A stretch of 64,000 bases of DNA from an uncultured Bacteroidota bacterium. Its GTDB lineage: Bacteria; Bacteroidota; Bacteroidia; Chitinophagales; Chitinophagaceae. The stretch spans positions 1-64,000 of the forward strand of contig CAIRYK010000071.1 in assembly GCA_903882805.1 (NCBI GenBank), in the 5' to 3' direction. Positions 52,798 to 61,780 of the stretch are shown piece after piece. The notes beneath the pieces are model-generated. The model was not told the DNA's origin. It saw only the letters and a program-made list of their open reading frames with translations, and did not search any database. Both the position numbers and the translations under genes were made by a program. Positions within the stretch are counted from its first letter, which is position 1, and each line of letters opens with the position of its first letter.

Positions 52798-55700
52798 ATG
52801 AAAACGCCTCAAATAAGCAGAGTTTTTCTCGTTTCGTTTTTACTATCCTACTCAAGTGTTGCTGTTGCGCAAAAGCAAAATAATTTAATTATAGATTCAT
52901 TACTGAGCGAACTGCCGAAACAAAAAGATGATACAAACAAAGTAAACCTACTGTTACACATCTCCGGATCGTATCACCAAACCAATAATGCTAACAAAAG
53001 TATACGCTACGCAGAGGAGGGACTGGAAATAGCAGAGAAAATAGTTTGGGAACGAGGCATAGCGAAGTCATACATTAGTTTGGGAGATGGTAATTTATTA
53101 AAAGACAACAACCAAACTTCGCTCGAGCAATTTCAAAAGGCATTGAAGATAGCTGACATTTTAGATGAAAAATCTATTATATTCAGCGCTCTAAAACATT
53201 TAGGATCAACATATTACCAACTAAAAGACTATCCAAAGGCGCTCGATTATTATTTGCTGAGTTTAAAAATAAATGAAGCATCGGGCAACCAAAAAGCCAT
53301 ATACAACAACATGCTAACTATAGGCAATTTGTATGCCTATAAAACACATGACTATTCCAAAGCCCTGGATTACTTTCTACGATGTTTAAAAATTAGCGAA
53401 GAACTTTGCGACACCAGCGAGGTAGCGAACAATGTGAGCGAAATAGGTAATGTATATTCCGGTCAGCGCGACTTTCCAAAAGCTCTTGGCTATCTGCAAC
53501 GTGCGCTTAAAATAAATGAAGACCTTGGTAAAGACCGTAGCATTGCTGCCAATCTAAAAAATATAGGCAAAGTCTACTTCAACCAGAACGACTATTCGAC
53601 ATCGCTTAGTTTCACAACACGAGCCCTGAAACTATTTGAGCAACTTGGCGATAAAGCAGAAATAGCTGGCGCCAACCAAATGATAGCCGATATTAAAAAT
53701 GGACAAAACAACAAAACAGAAGCGTTAGACTATTATAACATAGCGCTCAAAATATATCGCGAAAATGGAGATAAATCACAGACCGTTCAAACTCTGTTGA
53801 AAATTGGCGGTATTTACAAAGACCAGGCCGACTATGCAGCTGCAATGTATTACAACCTGCAGGGCATGAAGCTTAGCGATGAGATGGGCGACAAAACTGG
53901 CATGGCACGGAGTATGGCGCACATTGGGGTAGATTATCAGCAAATGGCTATTGACACCGCACATAAAGTACATGCCGACTCGCTTGCCTGCCTTACTAAA
54001 CAAGAACGTCTTGACCGCTCGTTTGCTTACCTTAATCAGGCTATTACTTTGTTCAAAGAAGCCGGCAATCTCGATCAATTACAAGCTACCTATCTGCAAC
54101 TATCGCAGGTGCAAACGCTACAGGGAGATAATCTAGGCGCACTGGAAAGCTATAAACAACATATCAATTACCTCGAAAGCGTATATAATCAGGAAAAAAG
54201 CAACGAGGTATCACGAAAAGAACTACTCCACCTGTTTGAAAAAAAACAGGAAGCAATGCGCCTTGAAGCCGAGAAAAAGGAACTAGCCATGCAAATGGAA
54301 ATGCGTCTTAACACCCTACGTCTGGAGTATGAACACAAACAGGCGATGGCCAAATCGGACAAGGAGCGTCAAAAATTAAAATATGAAGAAGAGATAAAAG
54401 AAAAAGAGATAAAGTTTGAGTTCGCACAAAAACAAGCGCGAGCCGAAGCCGATCAACAAAACAAGATAGCTCTTGTAAAAGCCGAACAGGATAAAAAAGA
54501 CGCAATTGCGGCCGCAAAAATAGCCGAAAAAGAAAAAGAAGCAGGAATGCAACGCAACTACTTCATCGTAGGATTTAGCATGCTTACTGTGCTTACATTG
54601 GTGGTGTTCAATAGATTCATTATCACCCGCAAAAACAAAAAAATCCTTGAAATAAAAAACAAGGAAATAGCAGCAGAAAAGGAAAATGCCGACTACCTGC
54701 GTATAAGAGCAGAGAATTCTGAAAAATTCAAGCAAAAATTTCTGGCTAATATGAGCCACGAAATTCGCACGCCGATGAATGCAATAAGCGGTATGACCGG
54801 GTTGCTGCTTGATAAAAACCCTCGACCAGACCAACTCAATTATCTGCAGGCAATTAGCAAGTCTTCAGACATTCTTTTGCATGTAATCAATGACGTACTC
54901 GATTTGTCTAAAATTGAAGCAGGCAAGCTGGAATTAGAAACTATTGATTTTTCGCTATCAGAAGCTATTAAGCAAGTAAAGGATACTTTGTCTTACAGGG
55001 CAGAAGAAAAAGGCTTATTGCTGGTTACTCAAATCGAAGAAAATGTACCTGATGTTATTATAGGCGACCCCTTCAGGCTAAACCAGATATTATTGAATCT
55101 TGGAGGAAATGCACTTAAATTCACGGAACGCGGCGGCGTTTACATAGTAGTTTCTACGGATAACAAAAAGGAAGATGAAGTTTCTCTGAAATTTACAATT
55201 TCTGATACCGGCATAGGCATACCATCCGATAAAATGAATAACCTGTTTGAGAGCTTTTCCCAAGTCAATAATTCTGACACCCGTATGTATGGCGGTACAG
55301 GACTGGGATTATCTATTTCAAAGCAACTGGTGGAGTTGCAGGGTGGAACAATATCGGTAGAGAGTATCGTAGGAAGTGGTTCAACATTCTCATTTACAAT
55401 AGGATATACAGTTGGTTCTGCAACAAGACTCCAACAAAGAGCCATTGAAGAACAAAGTCTTAACGGCGTAATACTTAACGGACTTAGAATATTGCTTGCA
55501 GACGATAACGAATACAACCGGATGGTAGTAAGTGAGACGCTTCAATTAAAGGCAGAGGTACAAACGGACATGGCTTTAAACGGGCAGGAAGCCATTGACT
55601 TGTTGCAAGCTAACGACTACGACGTGATATTGATGGATGTACAAATGCCTGTTATGAATGGAATAGATGCAACACGGTATATCAGAGAAAAACTGTCTGC

Positions 55701-56247
55701 GCCTAAAAACCAGATACCTATTATAGCGCTTACTGCCAGTGTTCTGCGATCAGACCTCGACATGTGTTCGCAATCGGGAATGAACGCTTATGTGCCAAAA
55801 CCGTTTAAGCCATGGCAGTTGATACAAACTATCGCCGACGTAACCGGGCGAAAAAAACAAGCTACAAACCACAAACTACATAACGGCAGCGAAATTGCCA
55901 GTGCATATGCATCGACAAACTCCGTTACCGATCTAACCTACCTTAAGAAGTTTTGCGAGGACGATGAAAAAAGAATGAAAAAGTACATTAAGCTATACCT
56001 GAACGCACTACCCGCATTTAAAGATAAGATTAGCGCGGCAGTAGACGCTAATGATAAAACCGAGATCGCGTTGCATGTTCATTCCTTTAAACCTAAATGG
56101 ATGATGATGGGTATGAAAAAAGCAAATGAACTGGGCATAAAAATAGATATGCAATGCAAAGAAAACAGTGAACAAGTATTTGCCAACATAGAATTATTAC
56201 TACAGGAAACAAATAATTCTGTGCTCGAATTGAACGACAAATGTTAG
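52798..56247 (+). CDS. TPR hybrid histidine kinase with receiver and HPt
   Basis: 1149 residues. Signal peptide (VFLVSFLLSYSSVAVA), about ten TPR motifs in the periplasm at about 30-440 (YPKALDYYLLSLKINEASGN, FPKALGYLQRALKINEDLGK), a long charged coiled coil, one transmembrane segment at about 586-606 (YFIVGFSMLTVLTLVVFNRF), HisKA with FLANMSHEIRTPMN (His about 654), HATPase (NQILLNLGGNALKFT, DTGIGIP, GGTGLGLSISKQL), a receiver with VILMDVQMPVMNG (Asp about 946) and a C-terminal HPt (ALHVHSFKPKWMMMG). It senses an unknown envelope signal and relays phosphate through its own receiver and HPt, probably to the flanking stand-alone receivers. Confidence 0.93.
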   Translation: MKTPQISRVFLVSFLLSYSSVAVAQKQNNLIIDSLLSELPKQKDDTNKVNLLLHISGSYHQTNNANKSIRYAEEGLEIAEKIVWERGIAKSYISLGDGNLLKDNNQTSLEQFQKALKIADILDEKSIIFSALKHLGSTYYQLKDYPKALDYYLLSLKINEASGNQKAIYNNMLTIGNLYAYKTHDYSKALDYFLRCLKISEELCDTSEVANNVSEIGNVYSGQRDFPKALGYLQRALKINEDLGKDRSIAANLKNIGKVYFNQNDYSTSLSFTTRALKLFEQLGDKAEIAGANQMIADIKNGQNNKTEALDYYNIALKIYRENGDKSQTVQTLLKIGGIYKDQADYAAAMYYNLQGMKLSDEMGDKTGMARSMAHIGVDYQQMAIDTAHKVHADSLACLTKQERLDRSFAYLNQAITLFKEAGNLDQLQATYLQLSQVQTLQGDNLGALESYKQHINYLESVYNQEKSNEVSRKELLHLFEKKQEAMRLEAEKKELAMQMEMRLNTLRLEYEHKQAMAKSDKERQKLKYEEEIKEKEIKFEFAQKQARAEADQQNKIALVKAEQDKKDAIAAAKIAEKEKEAGMQRNYFIVGFSMLTVLTLVVFNRFIITRKNKKILEIKNKEIAAEKENADYLRIRAENSEKFKQKFLANMSHEIRTPMNAISGMTGLLLDKNPRPDQLNYLQAISKSSDILLHVINDVLDLSKIEAGKLELETIDFSLSEAIKQVKDTLSYRAEEKGLLLVTQIEENVPDVIIGDPFRLNQILLNLGGNALKFTERGGVYIVVSTDNKKEDEVSLKFTISDTGIGIPSDKMNNLFESFSQVNNSDTRMYGGTGLGLSISKQLVELQGGTISVESIVGSGSTFSFTIGYTVGSATRLQQRAIEEQSLNGVILNGLRILLADDNEYNRMVVSETLQLKAEVQTDMALNGQEAIDLLQANDYDVILMDVQMPVMNGIDATRYIREKLSAPKNQIPIIALTASVLRSDLDMCSQSGMNAYVPKPFKPWQLIQTIADVTGRKKQATNHKLHNGSEIASAYASTNSVTDLTYLKKFCEDDEKRMKKYIKLYLNALPAFKDKISAAVDANDKTEIALHVHSFKPKWMMMGMKKANELGIKIDMQCKENSEQVFANIELLLQETNNSVLELNDKC

Positions 56248-56292
56248 TTTTGACCCGGCTTGACGATGGATTGTACCAAATAACCGTGCAGT

Positions 56293-56673
56293 ATGATTAA
56301 TAAGAAACAGAAAAAAATATTTGTTGTAGACGACGATGAGATGCTCTCTATGGCGCTCGAAGATTACCTGACGAGAAAAACTCCACACGAAATACATTTA
56401 TTCAGCACTGGCGAAGAATGCCTCAGGCATTTAGAAAACCACCCTGACATCATCATTTTAGATTACCACCTCAACTCTGTAACCAAAGATGCAGAAAACG
56501 GAATCAAAATTCTGGAGTGCATCAAAAATTTCGACAACAAAATAAGCGTAATAATGTTGTCGGGTAAAGACATAAACAATATTGCAGTACAAACTGGTTA
56601 CAAAGGAGCAGACCTATATGTGATAAAAGACGAGCAAGCTTTTGACAATATTGTAAATATCTGCAACAATTGA
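56293..56673 (+). CDS. Single-domain response regulator (receiver 2)
   Basis: 126 residues. VVDDDEMLSMALEDYL, phospho-acceptor in IIILDYHLNSV, Ser in IMLSGKD and Lys in YVIKDEQ; no output domain. It is a close paralogue of receiver 1, and both lie on either side of the kinase within 100 bases, so this is a tandem duplication around one kinase. It may serve as a phosphate sink or second output. Confidence 0.9.
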   Translation: MINKKQKKIFVVDDDEMLSMALEDYLTRKTPHEIHLFSTGEECLRHLENHPDIIILDYHLNSVTKDAENGIKILECIKNFDNKISVIMLSGKDINNIAVQTGYKGADLYVIKDEQAFDNIVNICNN

Positions 56674-56940
56674 AACAATGTCCGCATCTATTAGTTAATA
56701 CGCCTTTACAGGCGGTTACACACCAACGCTCGGTTTGAAAACTGGTCGACTATTAGTGTATTTGTTAACATAATTTGCCCTGCATTAACAATAGAGGTAG
56801 ATTGAATAAGACTGTCTTGTTTAGATACAACTCACTCATTTTCAATGATTTTCGACCCACCCCAACCCATTTCCGCTTCGTTTTCTATCAGGACCCTAAG
56901 GCTGTAAATGTTAATTTACGGTAAAGAAATTAATTAAACG
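56674..56940. other. Intergenic region before the efflux operon
   Basis: 267 bases without a gene between receiver 2 and the tetR promoter (about 317 bases to the tetR start). A short hairpin CGCCT-ttac-AGGCG lies at about 56702-56715 without a clear U-run, a possible weak terminator for receiver 2. Nothing else was recognised. Confidence 0.45.
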
Positions 56941-56972
56941 TTTGTTTAGTTTTAAACAGTTGTTTAATTTTG
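56934..56972 (+). promoter_or_regulatory. Promoter and TetR operator of the efflux operon
   Basis: A full Bacteroidota promoter: TTTG at 56941-56944, a 20-base spacer, then TAATTTTG at 56965-56972. Between the elements lies the inverted repeat TTAAACA-gt-TGTTTAA (56952-56967), overlapping the -7 box. A second, imperfect copy (TTAAACgttTGTTTAg) lies directly upstream at about 56934-56949, overlapping the -33 box. This is where a TetR-type repressor would block its own transcription. Confidence 0.75.
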
Positions 56973-56990
56973 AGTCGTGAAACTGAAAGT

Positions 56991-57641
56991 ATGGAAACAA
57001 TAGACACGACTACCGAATTTAACGAAAAGCAGGTGGCTATAATTACTGCGGCAGAAAAACTGATCTCTACTGATGGATTTGCCGGTACCTCGGTACGCGA
57101 CATAGCACATGAAGCGGGGGTAAATGTGGCCATGATATCTTACTATTTTGGCTCAAAAGAAAAGTTACTGGAAGCCATCTTCGAATACCGCACAAGTATT
57201 ATGAGGATTAAAGTAGAGAACCTTATACAAAACGAACACCTGACGCATATAGAAAAAGTGAACGTACTGATAGACGATTATGTGGAAAAGTTTATGCACC
57301 AGCAAGATTTTCATAAAATCGTTATCAGGGAACAACTTATAGAGCGCGACACAGTAATTGCAAGCCTGATACTGGAATTGAAAAAACGCAATCTGGTATC
57401 TATAAAAAAATTGATTAGCGATGGCCAAAAGGCAGGCGCATTTAAAAAGAACATTGATGTAGGCCTTATGATGTCGACCATGGTAGGCACGGTAAGTCAC
57501 ATGATTTCGTCAAATAAATTCTACCGCGAAATAAACCATCTGGAACATCTAACAGAAGAAGAGTTTCAGAAACACATGAAAAAGAAGCTGAGTTTCCATT
57601 TAAAAAACCTGTTCAAATTAGTACTTACATATGAATCGTAG
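56991..57641 (+). CDS. TetR-family transcriptional regulator of the efflux operon
   Basis: 216 residues from the ATG at 56991; the track start at 56970 (TTG) lies within the -7 box. The N-terminal HTH is ITAAEKLISTDGFAGTSVRD / IAHEAGVNVAMISYYFGSKE. The C-terminal domain is helical and variable as usual, with an unidentified ligand. Its end overlaps the start of the tolC gene by 11 bases, so regulator and pump are co-transcribed. Autoregulation through the operator upstream is likely. Confidence 0.92.
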   Translation: METIDTTTEFNEKQVAIITAAEKLISTDGFAGTSVRDIAHEAGVNVAMISYYFGSKEKLLEAIFEYRTSIMRIKVENLIQNEHLTHIEKVNVLIDDYVEKFMHQQDFHKIVIREQLIERDTVIASLILELKKRNLVSIKKLISDGQKAGAFKKNIDVGLMMSTMVGTVSHMISSNKFYREINHLEHLTEEEFQKHMKKKLSFHLKNLFKLVLTYES

Positions 57642-58959
57642 TAAATATAGCGCGCTAAAAGCTTTATCATTTAGCATACTGCTGTCGGCGCCGGCGCTAC
57701 CTGCGCTGGCCCAGCAAACCAAAAACCTGTCGCTCAACGAGGCTATTTCGCTTGCAGTAAAAAGCAGCGGACAGCTAAAAATTGCCTCTGCTAAAGTAGA
57801 TGAGGCTGCAGCTAACACCAGACAGGCTAAAGATAACCAATTGCCCGATCTTAAAGTATCTGGCTCTTACTTAAGACTAAATTCACCCGACGTAGCCCTG
57901 AAAGTAAAACTGGGCAGCGGCAGCGGCGGAGGTGGCGGAGTAAAAGTAGACCAGCTTGGCTATGCTATGGCCAATGCATCCTTACCGATTTTTTCAGGTT
58001 TTAGGGTAAAATATGGTATTGAGTCGGCCAAATACCTGGAACAAGCCGCAAAACTGGATGCAGAAAGCAGTAAGGATGAAGTAGTGATGAATGTGGTGTA
58101 TGCGTATAGCAACCTGTTTAAAGCACAAAACACCGTAGACCTTGTCAAGGAAAACCTGCAACGTGAAGTGCAGCGCGTGACCGACTTTACCGATCTGGAG
58201 AAAAACGGGATAATAGCCAGAAACGACCTGCTAAAAGCAAAACTTCAGGAATCGAATATAGAACTGACGCTGCTGGATGCCGAAAACAACCTAATAATAG
58301 CAACAGCCAATATGAATCTGATGCTGGGATTGCCAATGGAAACTGCCTTAAAAACAGATAACACCATCCTGGAAAACAACAGTACCGATGCTGGGCTGGC
58401 GCAATGGGAGCAAAATGCGTTGAAAAACAGAAAGGATATGGAAGCGCTTACCTACAAAGAAAAGGCGACGGAAACCTCTATAAAAATGGCAAAAGGCGAA
58501 TATTATCCCGGACTGGCTGTAACCGGAGGCTTGATAGCAGCCGATGTACCTAACCTGCTTACCATAAACAACGCATTGAATGTGGGTCTGGGGTTGCAAT
58601 ATAACATTGCTACCTTATGGAAAACAAAAGCTAAAGTAGATGGAGCTAATGCACGACTGCATGAGTTGCAAGCCACAAAAGGCATTATGAACGATCAGAT
58701 AAGATTACAGATCAATCAGGCCTATTACAACTACTTGCTGGCAACCAAGAAAATAGAGGTGTATGCCAAAGCAATAGATCAGGCAAATGAAAACTACCGG
58801 ATAACCAAGGACAAATACGATAACAAACTGGCCACCACTACCGACCTGCTGGATGCCGACGTAGCTCAACTACAATCGCAACTCAACTATTCATTCTCGA
58901 AAGTAGACGCAATAGTTGCTTATAAAAAATTGCAACAGGCCGCAGGACAACTACAATAA
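57631..58959 (+). CDS. TolC-family outer membrane efflux protein
   Basis: 442 residues. Signal peptide (LSFSILLSAPALPALAQ), then two OEP repeats: LSLNEAISLAVKSSGQLKIA with QLPDLKVSGSY in the first and YYPGLAVTGGL with IATLWKTKAKVDGANA in the second. A Gly-rich loop (GSGSGGGGGVKV) replaces a longer loop near residue 95. It forms the trimeric outer-membrane duct for the EmrA/EmrB-type pump encoded downstream. Confidence 0.92.
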   Translation: MNRSKYSALKALSFSILLSAPALPALAQQTKNLSLNEAISLAVKSSGQLKIASAKVDEAAANTRQAKDNQLPDLKVSGSYLRLNSPDVALKVKLGSGSGGGGGVKVDQLGYAMANASLPIFSGFRVKYGIESAKYLEQAAKLDAESSKDEVVMNVVYAYSNLFKAQNTVDLVKENLQREVQRVTDFTDLEKNGIIARNDLLKAKLQESNIELTLLDAENNLIIATANMNLMLGLPMETALKTDNTILENNSTDAGLAQWEQNALKNRKDMEALTYKEKATETSIKMAKGEYYPGLAVTGGLIAADVPNLLTINNALNVGLGLQYNIATLWKTKAKVDGANARLHELQATKGIMNDQIRLQINQAYYNYLLATKKIEVYAKAIDQANENYRITKDKYDNKLATTTDLLDADVAQLQSQLNYSFSKVDAIVAYKKLQQAAGQLQ

Positions 58960-59010
58960 ACACATAACCAACCAAACTACAACAAACAAAAAAGCAAAAA
59001 CATAAAATAT

Positions 59011-60141
59011 ATGTCACAAGCTACCACACAAAACGAAATGAACAATTCACAGCCTTCTGCACCTGCTGCAGCCCCTAAAAAGAAAAACTTAGGCTTTCCT
59101 ATAGCCTTGGTAATATTGGTAGTAGTTGGCGGCTCGTTCGGCATCTCTAAATACATACACTCAAAAAGCCATGAGGAAACCGACGACGCGCAGATCGAGG
59201 CCAGCATTAGCCCGGTTATACCGCGTATTTCGGGTTATGTAACCGAGGTAAGAGTAAAAGACAATCAAACTGTAAAAAAAGGCGACACACTGCTGATACT
59301 GGACAACCGTAGCGAGCAGATACAACTGATGCAGGCGCAGGCTGCCCTTACAGTAGCCCAAAGCAGTATGAATGTAGCGCAAGCCAACAGCAACTATGCC
59401 CGCACCAACATATCGAGCTACGAGGCTACAGTAGCCACTGCCGATGCGCAAATAGAAGCCGCAAAGGTAACGTTGCGCCGCGCCACACAAGATTACGAAC
59501 GATACAGCAATCTGATAAAGAACCATAGCATAACGCAACAGCAGTTTGAACAGGCAGAGGCAACAAAACTATCTGCAGAGCGGCAGTTGCAGGTATTAGC
59601 TAATCAGAAAAACACGGCATCGCGCCAAACAAGCGCTGCCACCTCGCAAAGCGCTGCCACCGGACAGCAGGTAAGCGTGGCCAATGCCACCATACAGCAA
59701 CGCATGGCCGATGTAGAGAATGCAAAACTAAATCTGTCGTACACCGTAATAACCGCGCCGGAAGACGGAACGGTAAACAAAGTAAATGCACAACTTGGGC
59801 AATACTTGCAGGCAGGCCAGTCGCTATTCAACATTGTGCTGGATAAGAATGTATGGATAGTGGGTAACTTCAAAGAAACCCAACTGGCAAATATGAAAAC
59901 AGGACAAAAAGTAACCATACATGTAGACGCCTACCCCGGTCATAACTTTGAGGCTGCTATTACTTCGTTTTCACCAGCTACCGGTGCAAAATTCGCCCTA
60001 CTGCCGCCAGACAATGCTTCGGGCAACTTTGTGAAGGTGGTGCAGCGTATACCCGTAAAAATAGAGTTTACCGGCTCCGACCCAATGGTGAAACAACTGC
60101 GCCCCGGTATGAATGTGGACGTAGATGTACACATAAACTAA
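59011..60141 (+). CDS. EmrA/HlyD-type membrane fusion protein
   Basis: 376 residues. One transmembrane segment near the N-terminus (LGFPIALVILVVVGGSFGIS) after a Pro/Ala-rich cytoplasmic stretch. Barrel-sandwich/biotinyl-lipoyl halves (ISPVIPRISGYVTEVRVKDN and LSYTVITAPEDGTVNKVNAQ) flank a coiled coil of about 130 residues, and the beta-barrel WIVGNFKETQLANMKTGQ with RPGMNVDVDVHIN closes it. The short EmrA form without the C-terminal membrane-proximal extension. It bridges the DHA2 pump and TolC. Confidence 0.92.
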   Translation: MSQATTQNEMNNSQPSAPAAAPKKKNLGFPIALVILVVVGGSFGISKYIHSKSHEETDDAQIEASISPVIPRISGYVTEVRVKDNQTVKKGDTLLILDNRSEQIQLMQAQAALTVAQSSMNVAQANSNYARTNISSYEATVATADAQIEAAKVTLRRATQDYERYSNLIKNHSITQQQFEQAEATKLSAERQLQVLANQKNTASRQTSAATSQSAATGQQVSVANATIQQRMADVENAKLNLSYTVITAPEDGTVNKVNAQLGQYLQAGQSLFNIVLDKNVWIVGNFKETQLANMKTGQKVTIHVDAYPGHNFEAAITSFSPATGAKFALLPPDNASGNFVKVVQRIPVKIEFTGSDPMVKQLRPGMNVDVDVHIN

Positions 60142-60191
60142 CACTTGCAGCCGGCAACCCTATTTTTCAATAACCATTTAGATAATATTTT

Positions 60192-61766
60192 ATGACAGAT
60201 TCATTAGTTGAATACGGCTCGCGAAGGGTGATTATAACCATCACAGCCATATTCTGCGCACTGCTGGAGATAGTAGACTCTACTATCGTAAACGTAGCCC
60301 TCAACGATATGAAGGGTAATCTGGGCGCTACGCTCAGCGAAGTGGGCTGGGTGATAACCGCCTATGCTATAGGCAATGTCATTATTGTGCCTATGACCAG
60401 CTGGTTATCAGCACAGTTTGGCAGGCGTAATTACTTTGCTGCTTCAATTATGATCTTTACCATTTGCTCTTTTCTTTGCGGTAATGCCGACGGTATATGG
60501 CAATTGGTTTTCTTCCGTTTTCTGCAAGGCTTGGGCGGCGGCGCGCTGTTGGTTACTTCGCAAACCATTATCACAGAAAGCTATCCGCCCGAAAAACGCA
60601 GTATGGCTCAGGCCATTTACGGCCTGGGTGTGATAATAGGCCCTACGCTTGGTCCGCCATTAGGCGGCTATATTGTAGAGCACTACACATGGCCCTACAT
60701 ATTTTACATAAATCTACCTATAGGCGCTATAGCAGCGCTGCTTACCATGCAGTTTGTGCGCAGCCCTAAGTATGCCGAGAAAAAATCGGCCAGCGAAATA
60801 GACTGGGCAGGTATAATACTGCTTGCTGTATCGGTAGGTTCGCTGCAATACGTGCTGGAACGCGGACAGGAAGACGACTGGTTTAGCAGCTCCACAATTA
60901 CAACTTTGGTAGTAACTACAGTGCTCGGTTTCTTCTTCTTTATATGGCGCGAACTGACCGCAAAAAACCCGATAGTTGAACTACGGGTGCTCAAAAACGG
61001 AAATCTGCGGGTGGGCACTATCCTATCGTTCATCCTCGGTATGGGTTTGTATGGGTCTACATTTATCATACCGCTATACACACAGAGCCTGTTGCAATGG
61101 ACCGCGCAACAGTCTGGTGCGCTGATGATACCTGCAGCGCTTACTACTGCCTTTATGATGCCTATAATAGGCAAGATGCTGCAAAAGGGCGCTAAGCAAC
61201 AGGTGCTGGTAGCAATAGGCATGTTGGTGTTTTTCATGTATAGCCTGTGGGGCTACTTGATACTAACGCCCGACACCAGTAAAGACGCATTCTTCTGGAT
61301 GTTGATATTAAGAGGTTTAGGTATGGGCTTATTGTTTATTCCTATTACAGCTTTGTCGCTATCTACGCTTAAAGGGCAACAGATTGGTCAGGGGGCTTCG
61401 TTTACCGGTATGATGAGACAGCTGGGCGGCTCGTTTGGTATAGCCTTAATTACCACGTTTATGGCCCGCCAAAACGTGGTGCACCGCAGCGCATTGGTAT
61501 CGCACATAACCACCGATAACCCTGCAGTGCAACAGCGTGTACTGGGCATGCAACATAACTATATGGCCAAGGGAATGACGCCTGATGTAGCGCTACAAAG
61601 CGCACACAAAACGCTCGACTTTATGGTAACCAAGCAGGCTGCGCTGCTATCTTACATGGACGTATTTCTATACATCGGCCTTATGTTTCTGATATGCATA
61701 CCCTTCGTGCTCATGGTAAAAGCCAAAAAGAGCGCGCCCGTAGATATGTCGGAAGCGATGCACTAA
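60192..61766 (+). CDS. DHA2 (EmrB/QacA) family MFS drug exporter
   Basis: 524 residues, 14 predicted transmembrane segments. Family signatures: DSTIVNVALNDMKGNLGATL after helix 1, motif A region WLSAQFGRRNYF, motif C GLGVIIGPTLGPPLGGYIVE and the WPYIFYINLPIGAIAAL that follows it. It exports drugs or amphiphiles by proton exchange. It completes the TetR-TolC-EmrA-EmrB unit; substrate could include hydrophobic products such as those of the DAR-type locus, which is inference. Confidence 0.93.
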   Translation: MTDSLVEYGSRRVIITITAIFCALLEIVDSTIVNVALNDMKGNLGATLSEVGWVITAYAIGNVIIVPMTSWLSAQFGRRNYFAASIMIFTICSFLCGNADGIWQLVFFRFLQGLGGGALLVTSQTIITESYPPEKRSMAQAIYGLGVIIGPTLGPPLGGYIVEHYTWPYIFYINLPIGAIAALLTMQFVRSPKYAEKKSASEIDWAGIILLAVSVGSLQYVLERGQEDDWFSSSTITTLVVTTVLGFFFFIWRELTAKNPIVELRVLKNGNLRVGTILSFILGMGLYGSTFIIPLYTQSLLQWTAQQSGALMIPAALTTAFMMPIIGKMLQKGAKQQVLVAIGMLVFFMYSLWGYLILTPDTSKDAFFWMLILRGLGMGLLFIPITALSLSTLKGQQIGQGASFTGMMRQLGGSFGIALITTFMARQNVVHRSALVSHITTDNPAVQQRVLGMQHNYMAKGMTPDVALQSAHKTLDFMVTKQAALLSYMDVFLYIGLMFLICIPFVLMVKAKKSAPVDMSEAMH

Positions 61767-61780
61767 CAGGCATACAAAAA

